Shown: positions 22,898-32,588 of the stretch, in pieces
How the letters are laid out: the number at the start of each line of letters is the position of its first letter
Position numbering within the stretch: the stretch's first letter is position 1
Assembly: GCF_010111755.1 (NCBI RefSeq)
Contig: NC_088951.1
Span: forward strand, 248,001-312,000
DNA length: 64,000 nt
Reading direction: 5' to 3'
DNA from: Nakaseomyces glabratus
Lineage: Eukaryota > Ascomycota > Saccharomycetes > Saccharomycetales > Saccharomycetaceae
Position numbers and translations under genes: made by a program
The notes under the pieces: model-generated
The model's input: only the letters and a program-made list of their open reading frames with translations
Database searches by the model: none
What the model was told of the DNA's origin: nothing

Positions 22898-24229
22898 CTA
22901 TTCCTCATTGTAGGATTCTTCAGTAACAACCTCAGACTCGGAGATGAAAGTAACTTCAACCCAAGCTAAACCATTCTTCTTTTCACCGTCGTCTAATTGG
23001 AAATGGAAATTCTCGGCATCGCCGAATTGATAGATGTAAGGCTTTGTACCAGCAACACCGGAAACGATGTTCTTAACAAAGTTTGGAACTTCGCCCATGA
23101 CATCGATTCTCTCAACCATGTTTTCCAAAGGACCTTCAACAACAGCTTTGATCTTGTGCTCATCGTTGTCAGCTTCAACGTCTTCATCCTTGGCGCTAGA
23201 CTTGTGACCTTTCAATTCGACTCTGATCTGCTTTGGAACGTTCCAACCGACTGAGTCAATTTCCTGGTTCAGGTGCAGAGCGCTGTTGTCGTGTGTCACT
23301 GCCAGAATCTCCTTGTCATTCGTTATGATACCGATAGAGACCTTAGTGTTAGAGTACGACTTCGGCGTCGTAAATTCCATCAGCACCATTGTATTTTCCT
23401 TGGAATGAAAGAACATGAAGTTCCATGCCTTAGCGGCGTGATGTGGCTTCATACCTTGGAAAGCCATGACGAACATACAGTACGATGGGTCGTCCTCACC
23501 GAACTTCAGTGTTCTCTCTTCGTATTCGATAGTCTCTTCGACAGCTTCGTCCTCACCCTCTTGTTCTTGCTCCTCTTGTTGTTCTTTTTCCTGTGCTTGC
23601 TCCTCGGCAGTCTTTTCGGCGGTCTCCTTTGGTATCTTGACTTTGATCTCACCAACACATGTGTTTCTTGGCCAGAAAACGTGTCTCATGGACCCCCAAG
23701 GCTGTTCGACGTTGTCACCGTAGTAGGTAGAAGGATCGTCACCGAGCTTGGCACCGGGAGTTAGCCTGGTTACCGTCAAGTCCACGATAGATTGCTCGTT
23801 TACCTTGGAGATCAAGCGGTACTGTGTGTTATCCGCATTCAACTCAACGGACAAGTCGTCAGCGTAGAAGTTGGCATCCTCGATGCGGAAGTTCTCCAGC
23901 TTGGTGGAAGTCCACAAATTCAACTTCTCAGGGTTCTTGGAGTCGAAGATTCTGAAGGTGAACTGCGCAGCGGTGTGCAAACCGATGATGTTTGAGTGGA
24001 TAATCTGCGCGAAACCGACAACACCAGTGGCCAAGTTGCTGAAATAGAAAGTCACAGTCTCGACATTGGTATGGTCGGGACTCTTCCAGAAGAAATCCTC
24101 ACGGGTGGTCTCCCTGTAAGGCTGCTTACCTTCCACACGCTCCGTGACCGTGTGTATATACTCCTTACCGTACTCAGGCTCAGCGATACCTGTCACAGCA
24201 GACAAACCTCCTTGAATCCACTTTAGCAT
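22898..24229 (-). CDS. SVF1: Survival factor 1 (Svf1)
   Basis: 443 aa (S. cerevisiae Svf1 481 aa). The N-terminus MLKWIQGGLSAVTGIAEPEYG is characteristic; in S. cerevisiae the N-terminal helix targets membranes, and the protein acts in ceramide transport and survival under oxidative stress. The two lipocalin-like halves are joined by a Glu/Gln-rich acidic insert at about residues 200-235 (EEQAQEKEQQEEQEQEGEDE), longer and more repetitive than I would expect. Family block GWNVPKQIRVELKGHKS lies near the C-terminal domain. Placement between HXT and MRP1, in the same relative orientation, matches YDR346C. Start is the first ATG with a good hydrophobic-amphipathic N-terminus. Confidence 0.93.
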   Translation of the reverse strand: MLKWIQGGLSAVTGIAEPEYGKEYIHTVTERVEGKQPYRETTREDFFWKSPDHTNVETVTFYFSNLATGVVGFAQIIHSNIIGLHTAAQFTFRIFDSKNPEKLNLWTSTKLENFRIEDANFYADDLSVELNADNTQYRLISKVNEQSIVDLTVTRLTPGAKLGDDPSTYYGDNVEQPWGSMRHVFWPRNTCVGEIKVKIPKETAEKTAEEQAQEKEQQEEQEQEGEDEAVEETIEYEERTLKFGEDDPSYCMFVMAFQGMKPHHAAKAWNFMFFHSKENTMVLMEFTTPKSYSNTKVSIGIITNDKEILAVTHDNSALHLNQEIDSVGWNVPKQIRVELKGHKSSAKDEDVEADNDEHKIKAVVEGPLENMVERIDVMGEVPNFVKNIVSGVAGTKPYIYQFGDAENFHFQLDDGEKKNGLAWVEVTFISESEVVTEESYNEE

Positions 24230-25314
24230 TGCGTATACTCTACTCTGCTCTGCTCATAGTCCCCAATCACACCAACTAGCTCATCTGTTAAATAAGTTTC
24301 AACTTATGCTAGGACCCTTCAATTCTCGAAAGGGTACGGAGAAACTGATGTTATTAGAAAAAAATTTTACTCTCTACGGCGATATCTAAGGGAAAGCCAA
24401 ATTATTATATTATATTATATTATATTATAGTATATTATATTTGTATTTGTATTTGTATTTGCACTTGCACTTGTACTTGTACTTGTACTTGTATATTATA
24501 CTACCATGCTTTTTGCATCTTCTATTGTATGTTGCGCATTGAAATGTAGTTTGTCTGGTGCTTAAAACAATTTATCCGATGATATTTGGTTGATTAATTG
24601 ATCTGTTGAATTTTATTGCAAACCATTGCAACGTGTAGTAGCTGGTACCAACATCATGCTAATTACTATGCAATCCTTGCTCTACAAATTGTATTGTTTA
24701 GACTGTATTTTAATTTCCCTGTAATAATTTTAAATGCTATTTGTAATACTATCGTCCCTTGGGTTCAATATGGTACAGCATTAAATATGGCACTACACTA
24801 CAAGCTCTGCATTGGAATTCTGTTGTGTGTTTCCCTATTTCATATGATTGCAATAAATACTACATTGGTGTGAGTTGTAATTTATCAACTTCAATCACAT
24901 ACAAGAACAAGACAATTTGTAGAGCTGGACATGGTCTTGCCAAGCTAGTACCACTCTGAACACCGCATGAAAACACACTATTGTAAGATTAATTCAGTGC
25001 ATTGTCATCCATAATTCTAATTACAATTTCTTGCATAAGGATTATAATACTTGTGGATTGATTTTGCTCCACTATAAATATCATACTCAATCAATTCTGC
25101 CTTGTAACCGAATTGCCATTTCAATCAACAAAACATAGCATAGCACTTCATCCTACAATGCCATATACCTGTGAATATTGCTACTGCTATTATCTTGGGA
25201 AGTGATATCACTTTTGCCTGACCTGGGCCAACTTCAAAGCTGATATTTGAAGAAGCTTACTATGCATACACACTATACGCACACTAGATTCAACAATACC
25301 AAAGACCTGCTAAG
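24230..25314. other. Divergent promoter region between SVF1 and MRP1 with microsatellite
   Basis: Serves both divergent genes. It contains (ttata)n, (tttgta)n, (cttgca/cttgta)n repeats at 24401-24500. Open frames at 24616-24959 are short and show nothing recognisable. Confidence 0.6.
24401..24500. repeat. Compound microsatellite
   Basis: Runs of TATTATAT, then TTTGTA units, then CTTGCA and CTTGTA units, about 100 bases in all. Each block seems to have evolved from its neighbour by single changes. Confidence 0.85.
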
Positions 25315-26274
25315 ATGTTCTGCTCAAGATCGGTTCCTAGGTTGAGGGCGTGTGCCAGGAGATGGTACCAGAGGCCCAGCTTACAACATGTATCGCCCGA
25401 CAAGGAGCTTCCCGGTGTGTTCACTGCCCGAGGATTACAAAATGCATGGTTTGAGAGAGCTGACCACTACGCTGCGCAGTTGAACAAGTACACCCAGGGC
25501 ACCCAGGAGACCGCTCTGGAGAATATCATCTATGAGGAGTCCCGCTCTTACATCAAGCGTCACATTACCAACTACGCGAGCTTGCTCTACAACTTGGAAT
25601 TCGCTATGCAGTCGTTGCAAGGGAACCCACAAAACAAGATACCACAGGGACCAATCGGTAGAGAGTCACTGTTGGAGACACCCGCTACGGAGCAACTGAT
25701 CAAGAATGAGCCTAGGAGCTCTGGTAACACAGATTTACACCAGCTGCTGGAGAATTCATTTGGGTCAATTGCAGAATTCAAGACTTTGCTACTCAACTCG
25801 GCGTTGGCCATCTCAGGAGAAGGTTTTACCTGGCTTGTAGCAAGAAAAGTAACACAATCAGAAATGGACAGAGTTTCAAACTCTACCGGAGACAAGATAC
25901 TGTTCGATAAATTGTTTGTGCTAAACACTTACAACGCAGGATCCCCTTTCAATTTTAACAGGGCTGGATCCATCACTACATTGAACAAGACAGAGAAGGC
26001 TAAAGAGGCCAAATCAGAACAGAATTCTACAACTGAAGTGGATGAGTTTTCTAAGACTTTGAAAGATATTAGAAGGGCTAAAGAAGAAGCTGTGGACCCA
26101 GAGTTGGCATACATCCCATTATTGGCTATAGATTCTTCACCAAAGGCTTGGCTGCATAACTACGGTGCATTTGGTAAGAGACAGTACTTAGAAAATGTGT
26201 GGGAGGCCACAGAATGGAAAGTAGTTGAAAGTAGACTTGCTGGTTTGACTAGATCCTTGGACTCTAGTATTTAA
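25315..26274 (+). CDS. MRP1: Mitochondrial small-subunit ribosomal protein Mrp1
   Basis: 319 aa (S. cerevisiae Mrp1 321 aa). The first 20 residues (MFCSRSVPRLRACARRWYQR) are Arg-rich without acidic residues, a typical mitochondrial presequence. The body has the Fe/Mn superoxide-dismutase-like fold used by the mitoribosomal proteins Mrp1/Rsm26: HITNYASLLYNLEFAMQSL in the N-terminal helical part and SSPKAWLHNYGAFGKRQYLENVWEATEWKVVESRL at the C-terminus, where the SOD 'D.WEHAY.L' region is altered and metal ligands are not kept. It acts in the 37S subunit. Divergent from SVF1, as for YDR347W. Confidence 0.93.
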   Translation: MFCSRSVPRLRACARRWYQRPSLQHVSPDKELPGVFTARGLQNAWFERADHYAAQLNKYTQGTQETALENIIYEESRSYIKRHITNYASLLYNLEFAMQSLQGNPQNKIPQGPIGRESLLETPATEQLIKNEPRSSGNTDLHQLLENSFGSIAEFKTLLLNSALAISGEGFTWLVARKVTQSEMDRVSNSTGDKILFDKLFVLNTYNAGSPFNFNRAGSITTLNKTEKAKEAKSEQNSTTEVDEFSKTLKDIRRAKEEAVDPELAYIPLLAIDSSPKAWLHNYGAFGKRQYLENVWEATEWKVVESRLAGLTRSLDSSI

Positions 26275-26731
26275 GCTTGTTATCTCCCTTCGTTTTCTCT
26301 TTTCTAATTCCAAACTATGAAAATATTCGCGGTTCCAATTAACCATGCCATTTCATTTCCCGTTAAGTAAATATATATTTGAACTTTAGGCAAAATGTAT
26401 TCTACCTGTATATAAATGTATCACATAAATTTATTATAGTACCCGCCTACAGCATTAAATGCCATGATTACGAGAAAAAGAAATATTATCAAAACTATTT
26501 AATCAAAAGTACAGTAAAAAAATGGTAATTAAAAGATAATAATTTATAGTTCAGAAAGAAAAAAACAGATAGAGTCCCTATGAAAAATAGAATACAATGA
26601 ATAATCAAAAGTTAATGCAACAGCACTTTTGCCCTGGGTATTAGGAAGAAAAATATTAAAAATAAACATAATAACGGAATTTGAAATGACGAAGTAAAAG
26701 TAAAACACCCATGAGATGTTCGGTTTCCAGT
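26275..26731. other. Convergent intergenic region MRP1/PAL1
   Basis: AT-rich 3' flanks with several AATAAA/TATATA-like signals. No gene seen. Confidence 0.6.
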
Positions 26732-28069
26732 TTATTTTCTGCCAACTTTCAAACTACGTACTCTTTTCATAAACTTACTGCCTGAAGATTTCTTTAGTGA
26801 TGATGTTGGAAGTCCCAGGTATACATCTTCTTCATCGTCGTCAGCATGGGAGGAGTTATGTCTGGCCTGGTGAGGTCTCTCTTCTGTAGGTCCACTCCGT
26901 GTTCTGGACAAGCCTGCGCCTTTGTAACTATCTGATCTCGATGGGCGACTACTATCTGAGCCTATCCCCAGTCTCTGTGACAGCGATTTATGCCTCTGAA
27001 CACCAGAACGGTTTGTGTGTGAGTGCTGCTTTATGTCCTGTCTTATAGCAGCTGCAGAAGCTGGAGCACCATCTAGGAAAGTAGTAGATCCCAGACCTAC
27101 AGTGGTTGGGCCGTGTATCTTCTCCGTTTTACTCTTGATATCCATCTGCTTGATATCACCGACGTTAGGTTTGATTGCGTCCTTGGTGTTAACCGATGTG
27201 GTGCTGCCTGCTACCTGGCCGCTAATTCTATATAAATCGTTATCGTCGTCATCCTCCTCGACACCAAACACCTCGTTCATTGCTGACTTCTTAGATGTGA
27301 CACCACCAATAGTGCTGTTTGGCCCGTCCGCTGGGAACGCCAGCACTGGCGCAGCTTTCGTGTTCTTGTTTCTGTGTGGTGTGACTGCATCAAAGGGTCC
27401 GTCATGGTGGAAGGACCCACCGAAGAGACCCGTGACGTCTAGCTTGTCGATGGTATCCACGTTCTTGGGCGTGGCAACTTTGTTCTTCCTCTTCTCTTTC
27501 TTCGCCGGCGAGCTGTTGTCTTGGTGACGGCGGTGGCTGTGGTGGCGATGCGGAGCCCTCTCTGCACTTCTGCTGTACTCCTCGCGGTGCCCGCTGCTCC
27601 GAGAGTGCTCCCGGTGCACATTACCGCTGTAAGACTCCTTCTCGCGAGGGTATCCCTTGCCTCTGCCGCCAGCAACCTCCTCGTACGAGGGAGGCAGGTC
27701 CCTCCTGTGCGAAGGACGCTCCTCACGCTCGCGATCCCGCTGGTACTTCTGCCTCAACTGCTCCTTCTCCTCCTCTGCACTCAAGGCCTTGCCATACCCC
27801 TGTGGTGGGGAGTGCACTGGCTGCACTGGCTGCACCGGCGCACCCATATGACCCGAGTCGTGCATATCCCCGTCATCCAGAAACGGGTTAGTATTCTGCC
27901 TAACGGGCACTGGCTTCTCCGCCATGCCCAGCGGCGGCGACACGCTGCCGCCGCGGGATGGCGACGTGTTCCCGCGCACCCACTCCTGGTACTGCTGGTC
28001 GTGCTGGTACCTCGTCTCCATCCCCGCACTCCTGAACGGATTGTTCACACTGAACGGTCTGCCTGTCAT
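26732..28069 (-). CDS. PAL1: Pal1 family endocytic coat protein
   Basis: 445 aa from ATG at 28067-28069 (the frame stays open upstream but without ATG). S. cerevisiae Pal1 is 499 aa and joins early clathrin endocytic patches by binding Ede1 through NPF motifs. Here NPF occurs at the N-terminus (NNPFRS, about residue 10) and TNPFLDD at about 60. The central Pal1 domain is at about 205-280, with GLFGGSFHHDGPFDAVTPHRN as its conserved core. Most of the rest is low complexity, rich in Arg, His, Glu and Ser (SYSGNVHREHSR, RHHSHRRHQD). The C-terminus is basic (KFMKRVRSLKVGRK). The N-terminal half is strikingly GC-rich. Matches YDR348C; its ohnolog on the sister track is YHR097C. Confidence 0.92.
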   Translation of the reverse strand: MTGRPFSVNNPFRSAGMETRYQHDQQYQEWVRGNTSPSRGGSVSPPLGMAEKPVPVRQNTNPFLDDGDMHDSGHMGAPVQPVQPVHSPPQGYGKALSAEEEKEQLRQKYQRDREREERPSHRRDLPPSYEEVAGGRGKGYPREKESYSGNVHREHSRSSGHREEYSRSAERAPHRHHSHRRHQDNSSPAKKEKRKNKVATPKNVDTIDKLDVTGLFGGSFHHDGPFDAVTPHRNKNTKAAPVLAFPADGPNSTIGGVTSKKSAMNEVFGVEEDDDDNDLYRISGQVAGSTTSVNTKDAIKPNVGDIKQMDIKSKTEKIHGPTTVGLGSTTFLDGAPASAAAIRQDIKQHSHTNRSGVQRHKSLSQRLGIGSDSSRPSRSDSYKGAGLSRTRSGPTEERPHQARHNSSHADDDEEDVYLGLPTSSLKKSSGSKFMKRVRSLKVGRK

Positions 28070-28228
28070 CGTATGTGTTCCTGGGGACCCTCCATATGCC
28101 AAACAACAGCTCCGATCCAACACCCTGGCCTTTATATACAAAAGTTGATCCCCAGCCTCAGGAGCCCAAACTGAAAATATTTTTCGCCGAAATTTTTCGT
28201 GTCACAATTACCCGGACTTTTATACAGC

Positions 28229-28330
28229 ATAGCCTTCTATATTCTCATATTCTCATATTGTCTATTCTATATTCTTATATTCTCTGTTCTCTGTTCTATA
28301 TTCTTATGTTCTCTATTCTATTTCTGCAAA
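28229..28330. repeat. TATTCT-type microsatellite between PAL1 and YPS7
   Basis: Pyrimidine-rich imperfect repeats (tattct, cata, ctgttct) about 100 bases long upstream of PAL1. The interval 28070-28459 otherwise holds only the PAL1 promoter and the 3' flank of YPS7. Confidence 0.7.
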
Positions 28331-28459
28331 CTATATCATAACGTATCATAACATATTAGATTCGGTGCAATGCTCGCTTATGGAGTCATTGCGACGCTAC
28401 TCGAATGCGGGTACCCTGGGTTGTGGGTACCCGGGTGTGGTTGCCGAATGCAATGTAGA

Positions 28460-30223
28460 TTATATCACCATGGAGCCCAGGAGCACGCATGCGGTACCCA
28501 GGAGGGATACCAGCCAGGCTGGAGATGTGTGCTGCGCTGTGTTCCTGCGCGACGTCGAGCTGGTGGACGCCAGCGAGTCGTTCCAACCCAGGGTGCCCGA
28601 GAGCGAGAAGCTGTCGAACTGTGTAGAGGTCTGCAGCTTCGTAGTGGTGCGCGATGTGTCGTAGAATGACCTCCCATCGCCCGCTATCACGCCGCCAGGG
28701 TACACCGTGCCGGCTATCTGGCCCGGTATGCTGGTGATGCGGCTGCCGACCTTCGACGGGTACAGCTGCATCGAGTCGTACGCGGAGTCGCTCTCGTAAG
28801 TAGCATACGGTATGTAGCCCGAGGTCATCGACGAAGGGACTGTGCTGAATGTAGCCACTGAAGTCTTGTTCAAGGAATCAGTGAACGTGACGATACTCGC
28901 CTGCCTGGTAATTATCTCCTTGCGCTCCCCAGACTTGAAGTTGGCCGCTTGGCCCATCGCTACTCCCTTGCCCTCCAGGTCAACGGCCAAGTATGCGTTC
29001 TTCATGAACGCCTGGCCCAGCACGTTGTACCCGGTGAATGTGTTAGGGTACAGTTGCAGCACACAGGCCTCCTGGCCTGTGTTGAAATGCAGTGTGGTGT
29101 TTGTGCTCTGGTCGTGCGTCGACGCGAGCAGGTCGCTGAGCGGCACCTTGATGGTCAGGTCTCCGAACGAGAAGTCCACCGTGGCACCACTCGACGCTAC
29201 ATCGCACGACACCAGCCACAGGTCGAGCGACTCCACATACACCGCCGCTATCTGTATAGCTATCTGTATAATCGCCTTAGTAGGTAGGTAGCTCAGCGCG
29301 AAACTGGGGTCCAGCAGCACCGGCGCACTGAAGCCATCCGTAGTGACATTGAGGCTCCTGCCCGAGCTGGACGTTATATAGATTGGTCCCATAGGCACCA
29401 CAGGGTAGCCGTATGCGACTTTGCCCGTCTGCGGGTGTATGTATGGGATCATGTCGAATTTCCTGAACTCGCCCTCCACCAAGTTGGGGTCCACCGCACC
29501 GAATATCAGATACCCGGCCTCGTTGGCGTCACTGGTGTCTGCGAATCCGTTCCTCTTCTGGCTCCCCAGCCACAACGAATAGGAACTACTGTTTATCAGG
29601 CGTGCCTCTTTCAACGCATCCAGGAAGAAGAACGAGTGGTTGATGAAGTCGCCTTCCAGCTCGGTGTCCGAGTTCAGAGTCCCACCCAGACCTAGAGACC
29701 CGTACAGGTAACCAGACGAGTAGTCAGCGTTGAAGAACGACAGGTTCTGCACCGTCAGAGTGTGGTTCCTGAAACTCACACCGCTGTCCACGCCCGACAC
29801 GTTCAGCGACGAGCTCACGTTCATCAGCCGCATCACATCCATGTACCGCGTACCGTTCAGCGAAATACCGTCTATGAAGTTGATGCTATACTTGTCGCCA
29901 CCAGTGCTCGACGTCCGCGACTCCTGCGGGTAGTACAGCGGACCCGACAGGCACCCGCTGTCCAGCCTGTTGCACTGCGAGTCCGCATCCCCAGAAACAA
30001 CCCACACATAGGGCTGCGCCAGCCCCAGCCCAAGCTGCTGCCACTGGCCGGGAGTACCCAGCGTCGCATTCACATAGTACATACCATCGCGTGTGAGCCC
30101 CACCGGTATGTTAGGAAACCGCAAGTCCGACTTGAAATATTGCTCCAGCGGAACCTCGCTGGAGTTGCTAGCAAACACATACTGCACTAACAGCAAAAGA
30201 AACAGCATCGTACGCGTAGCCAT
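28460..30223 (-). CDS. YPS7: Yapsin-like GPI-anchored aspartyl protease homolog
   Basis: 587 aa (S. cerevisiae Yps7 596 aa). Signal peptide at residues 1-18; pepsin-like fold from about 40 to 430 (YYVNATLGTPGQW, VLLDPSFALSYLPTKAII); Ser/Thr-rich stalk; hydrophobic C-terminus (WLVSLLGTACVLLGSMVI) preceded by a likely GPI omega site. The two catalytic motifs are abnormal: where DTG is expected the sequence reads LGLGLAQPYVWV (no Asp), and the second reads LLDPSFALSYLP (Asp kept, SGT lost). Catalysis by the normal mechanism is therefore unlikely; a non-catalytic cell-wall role is possible. Many N-glycosylation sequons. Very GC-rich coding sequence. Order matches YDR349C. Confidence 0.92.
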   Translation of the reverse strand: MATRTMLFLLLLVQYVFASNSSEVPLEQYFKSDLRFPNIPVGLTRDGMYYVNATLGTPGQWQQLGLGLAQPYVWVVSGDADSQCNRLDSGCLSGPLYYPQESRTSSTGGDKYSINFIDGISLNGTRYMDVMRLMNVSSSLNVSGVDSGVSFRNHTLTVQNLSFFNADYSSGYLYGSLGLGGTLNSDTELEGDFINHSFFFLDALKEARLINSSSYSLWLGSQKRNGFADTSDANEAGYLIFGAVDPNLVEGEFRKFDMIPYIHPQTGKVAYGYPVVPMGPIYITSSSGRSLNVTTDGFSAPVLLDPSFALSYLPTKAIIQIAIQIAAVYVESLDLWLVSCDVASSGATVDFSFGDLTIKVPLSDLLASTHDQSTNTTLHFNTGQEACVLQLYPNTFTGYNVLGQAFMKNAYLAVDLEGKGVAMGQAANFKSGERKEIITRQASIVTFTDSLNKTSVATFSTVPSSMTSGYIPYATYESDSAYDSMQLYPSKVGSRITSIPGQIAGTVYPGGVIAGDGRSFYDTSRTTTKLQTSTQFDSFSLSGTLGWNDSLASTSSTSRRNTAQHTSPAWLVSLLGTACVLLGSMVI

Positions 30224-30263
30224 TACCTGTTGTACCTGTTAACCTGTTGTACCTGTTGTACCT
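30223..30263. repeat. Short (TTGTACCTG)n repeat upstream of YPS7
   Basis: Four to five imperfect copies of 'acctgttgt/acctgtta' directly before the YPS7 start codon. Confidence 0.7.
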
Positions 30264-30549
30264 GTGGCCAAGAATATCCACTTGCTCTTATATATTCTCT
30301 TATCTGCAAAAGTTTGTCACTGATGACCTGCAAGCAAAAATACGTCATTCTGCTGATCGCAACCCCGGGGGGGGGGCAGCCAAGCCATCTAGTACCACAC
30401 TTCAGCGCGTATACCAGATGGCTTGCTGTAGCGTTCATGTATATGGGGTGTGGAGGGAGTGAACAATACACTTTCAATACACACATACCTGATTTTGGAG
30501 TTACCGCTAGTGATTCCCTGTTTTATCCCCGTACACCAACAAATAATAT

Positions 30550-30622
30550 GCTTCTGTAGCTCAGTCGGAAGAGCGTCAGTCTCATAATCTGAAGGTCGAG
30601 AGTTCGAACCTCCCCAGGAGCA
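30550..30622 (+). tRNA. tM(CAU): tRNA-Met (CAT), elongator
   Basis: 73-nt cloverleaf: acceptor GCTTCTG pairs with CAGGAGC (one G-T); D arm with A-box TAGCTCAGTCGGAAGAGC; anticodon loop CTCATAA with CAT; T arm with B-box GAGTTCGAACCTC; discriminator A. A TTTTC tract follows at once as Pol III terminator. Near-identical in my memory to the yeast elongator Met tRNA, not the initiator. No intron. Confidence 0.97.
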
Positions 30623-30799
30623 TTTTCTTTTTTGCCATCTGTATGCACGTATGCACTACACTGCCCTCCAAACTGCCCTCTACAGTGTGCTCTCAACATG
30701 CACTGCTCTATCTTTTCTGTTACTTGTATTATAAGAATATGTATACCTGCGTTACGCAAATGATTATTTACTCTGTTTCCTGCCTGAAGCGGCCCGGTG

Positions 30800-32521
30800 C
30801 TATACACTCTGCATCAGTTCCTTCACGTCCTCCACGAGCTCCGCACACTCCTCCGTCGGCTCTTCCTCGATGATGCTATCGAGCTTGTCGTCCTCCAGCA
30901 GATCGTGGTTGAAATGGTGTGGCAGGGACCAGCCTTGTTGCAAAACGAGCTCCACGAGCCCGTGGTGTCTGACATCAAACCCGCTCTCTAGTATCCGGGT
31001 GTACCACTCAAACGCTTGCTCTGGCTCGTTCATCTGCAGCAGTCGCTTGACCATCGTGTAGCATATCTGGAAACTCAACGGCACGTTGTACCGCTGCATC
31101 AACTGCAGCAACGCGTGCAACTGCTGCGTGGTGACAGTGCCGTTGTCGTAGATCACCATGGAGAAGGGACACTTCTTCGCGGTATTCTTGACGCTCTGCA
31201 CCATGCTTTCCCGCCCATAGAAGTCCACCAGCACCTCATACGCGAGCTTGTCGTCCCTCAGCCGGTACCGGATGTGGTACAGGATAACGTTCAGGACACC
31301 CGTGTCGAACTTCCATCCTCGCAGCTTGTGCTTGTTCTGCTCGCAGAACTGCACGTAGTGGGAGTACAGGTCGATGCAGCAGTGCCTGAACTTATCGGGA
31401 CTCATCACACTCGAGCTATATGACAGAAACACGCGGTACAGCTCCGTCAGCAGCACAACGTCAACGCGCTTCATGGCCTTCAACGCAGAGACGCTGTTCG
31501 CTTTCTCAAACTTGTCTCTGTCCTCTTGCAGCGACTTGGGATCGATCTTGCCGGGCTCGCCGTGCACTATGTACCGCCACAGCCCCAGCTCGTTGAGCAA
31601 CTCCGGGAACTTCGTGCCCTTCGCCGTGGTCAGCAGGAACTTGAGCATCAGCGTAGGGTCGTTGAAAGTCCGTATCGTCGACGCAACTGTGCTGGTCAAG
31701 TAAGCATTGAACACTTTGCTCCGGGACTTGGTCTGCAGCGCGGGCAGCAGCTCGAATATGAGGTCCGGGGAGTTGTTCTTGCGGAGCATCTGCACGAACA
31801 AGTGCACGGGCTTCAGCAGCGCCTGCTGGACCTCCGCGCTGTCCGAGTTCTGCAGCGTGCTGCTCTTGATGTACTCGACCTCGTTCTTGAACGTGCGCAG
31901 GAACATCGGTACGTTGCCTTCCATCAGCAGGTAGTAGAGCAGCGAGTTGTTGAACTTTATGTACATGAGCTCAGCGTCCTGCACCGTGCGCGTCCTGTCC
32001 GTGGCCAGCTCCGACATCTTCCTCGTCAGCGCAGCCAGGTAGAACTTGACGTACCGGAAGTCCCGGCGCGCGATGAGCCTGTCGAATATCTGCAGCATCA
32101 TGTCGAAGGTGTAGAGCCTGTGGAACTTCTCGAAAAACACCTGCTGGTTCTCCTCGTTGATCAGGAATATCTGGAACGTCGCCAGTTGGAACTCCACCTC
32201 GGAGCCCGTCAGCAGCTTGTTGAAGAACCGCGTGGCATGCGCCAGGTGCACACCGTGCTTGATCAGAAAGTGGTAGTGCGAGTAGAACTTGCTCCCACGC
32301 ACATGCGTGTTAAACCACCGGTGTACGTGGCTATCCAGCGCCAACACCCGGCCTCCACCAGTAGCAGTAGCAGTAGTTGTAGTTGTAGCAGTAGTTGTAG
32401 CTGTAGCAGTCTTAGACCCCGTAGCACTGATCAACTTGTACAGCCGCTGCAACTTCTCGCCGTTGGCCACAGACCTGTCCTGCACCACCCGCAGCAGCTG
32501 GCTGTTCACACGTCCCATCAT
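30800..32521 (-). CDS. ATP22: Translational activator of mitochondrial ATP6 mRNA (Atp22)
   Basis: 573 aa from the first of two adjacent ATGs (32519-32521); the frame is open upstream without ATG. S. cerevisiae Atp22 is 684 aa, so this copy is shorter. Atp22 is a mitochondrial inner-membrane-associated protein needed to translate ATP6 and so to build the F0 sector. Helical, PPR-like organisation over most of the length (for example FYLAALTRKMSELA, RYNVPLSFQICYTMVKRLLQMNEPEQAFEWYTRILESG). The N-terminus MMGRVNSQLLRVVQ is basic and could target mitochondria; a Thr/Ala simple repeat at about 35-52 is coded by (gta/gca)n at 32365-32412. Identification rests mostly on synteny (YDR350C). High GC. 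Head-to-head with SBE2. Confidence 0.85.
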   Translation of the reverse strand: MMGRVNSQLLRVVQDRSVANGEKLQRLYKLISATGSKTATATTTATTTTTATATGGGRVLALDSHVHRWFNTHVRGSKFYSHYHFLIKHGVHLAHATRFFNKLLTGSEVEFQLATFQIFLINEENQQVFFEKFHRLYTFDMMLQIFDRLIARRDFRYVKFYLAALTRKMSELATDRTRTVQDAELMYIKFNNSLLYYLLMEGNVPMFLRTFKNEVEYIKSSTLQNSDSAEVQQALLKPVHLFVQMLRKNNSPDLIFELLPALQTKSRSKVFNAYLTSTVASTIRTFNDPTLMLKFLLTTAKGTKFPELLNELGLWRYIVHGEPGKIDPKSLQEDRDKFEKANSVSALKAMKRVDVVLLTELYRVFLSYSSSVMSPDKFRHCCIDLYSHYVQFCEQNKHKLRGWKFDTGVLNVILYHIRYRLRDDKLAYEVLVDFYGRESMVQSVKNTAKKCPFSMVIYDNGTVTTQQLHALLQLMQRYNVPLSFQICYTMVKRLLQMNEPEQAFEWYTRILESGFDVRHHGLVELVLQQGWSLPHHFNHDLLEDDKLDSIIEEEPTEECAELVEDVKELMQSV

Positions 32522-32588
32522 CGCTGCCCGTCTAGCCTCCCCAGCACTCTTGATGGCCAATATTTGCGAAGTCGCTTGATATACTTCG

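Noticed and set aside
27521..28174. 217-codon plus-strand open frame over PAL1
   Set aside because: Antisense shadow in GC-rich sequence; Leu/Arg/Pro rich, no conserved motif.
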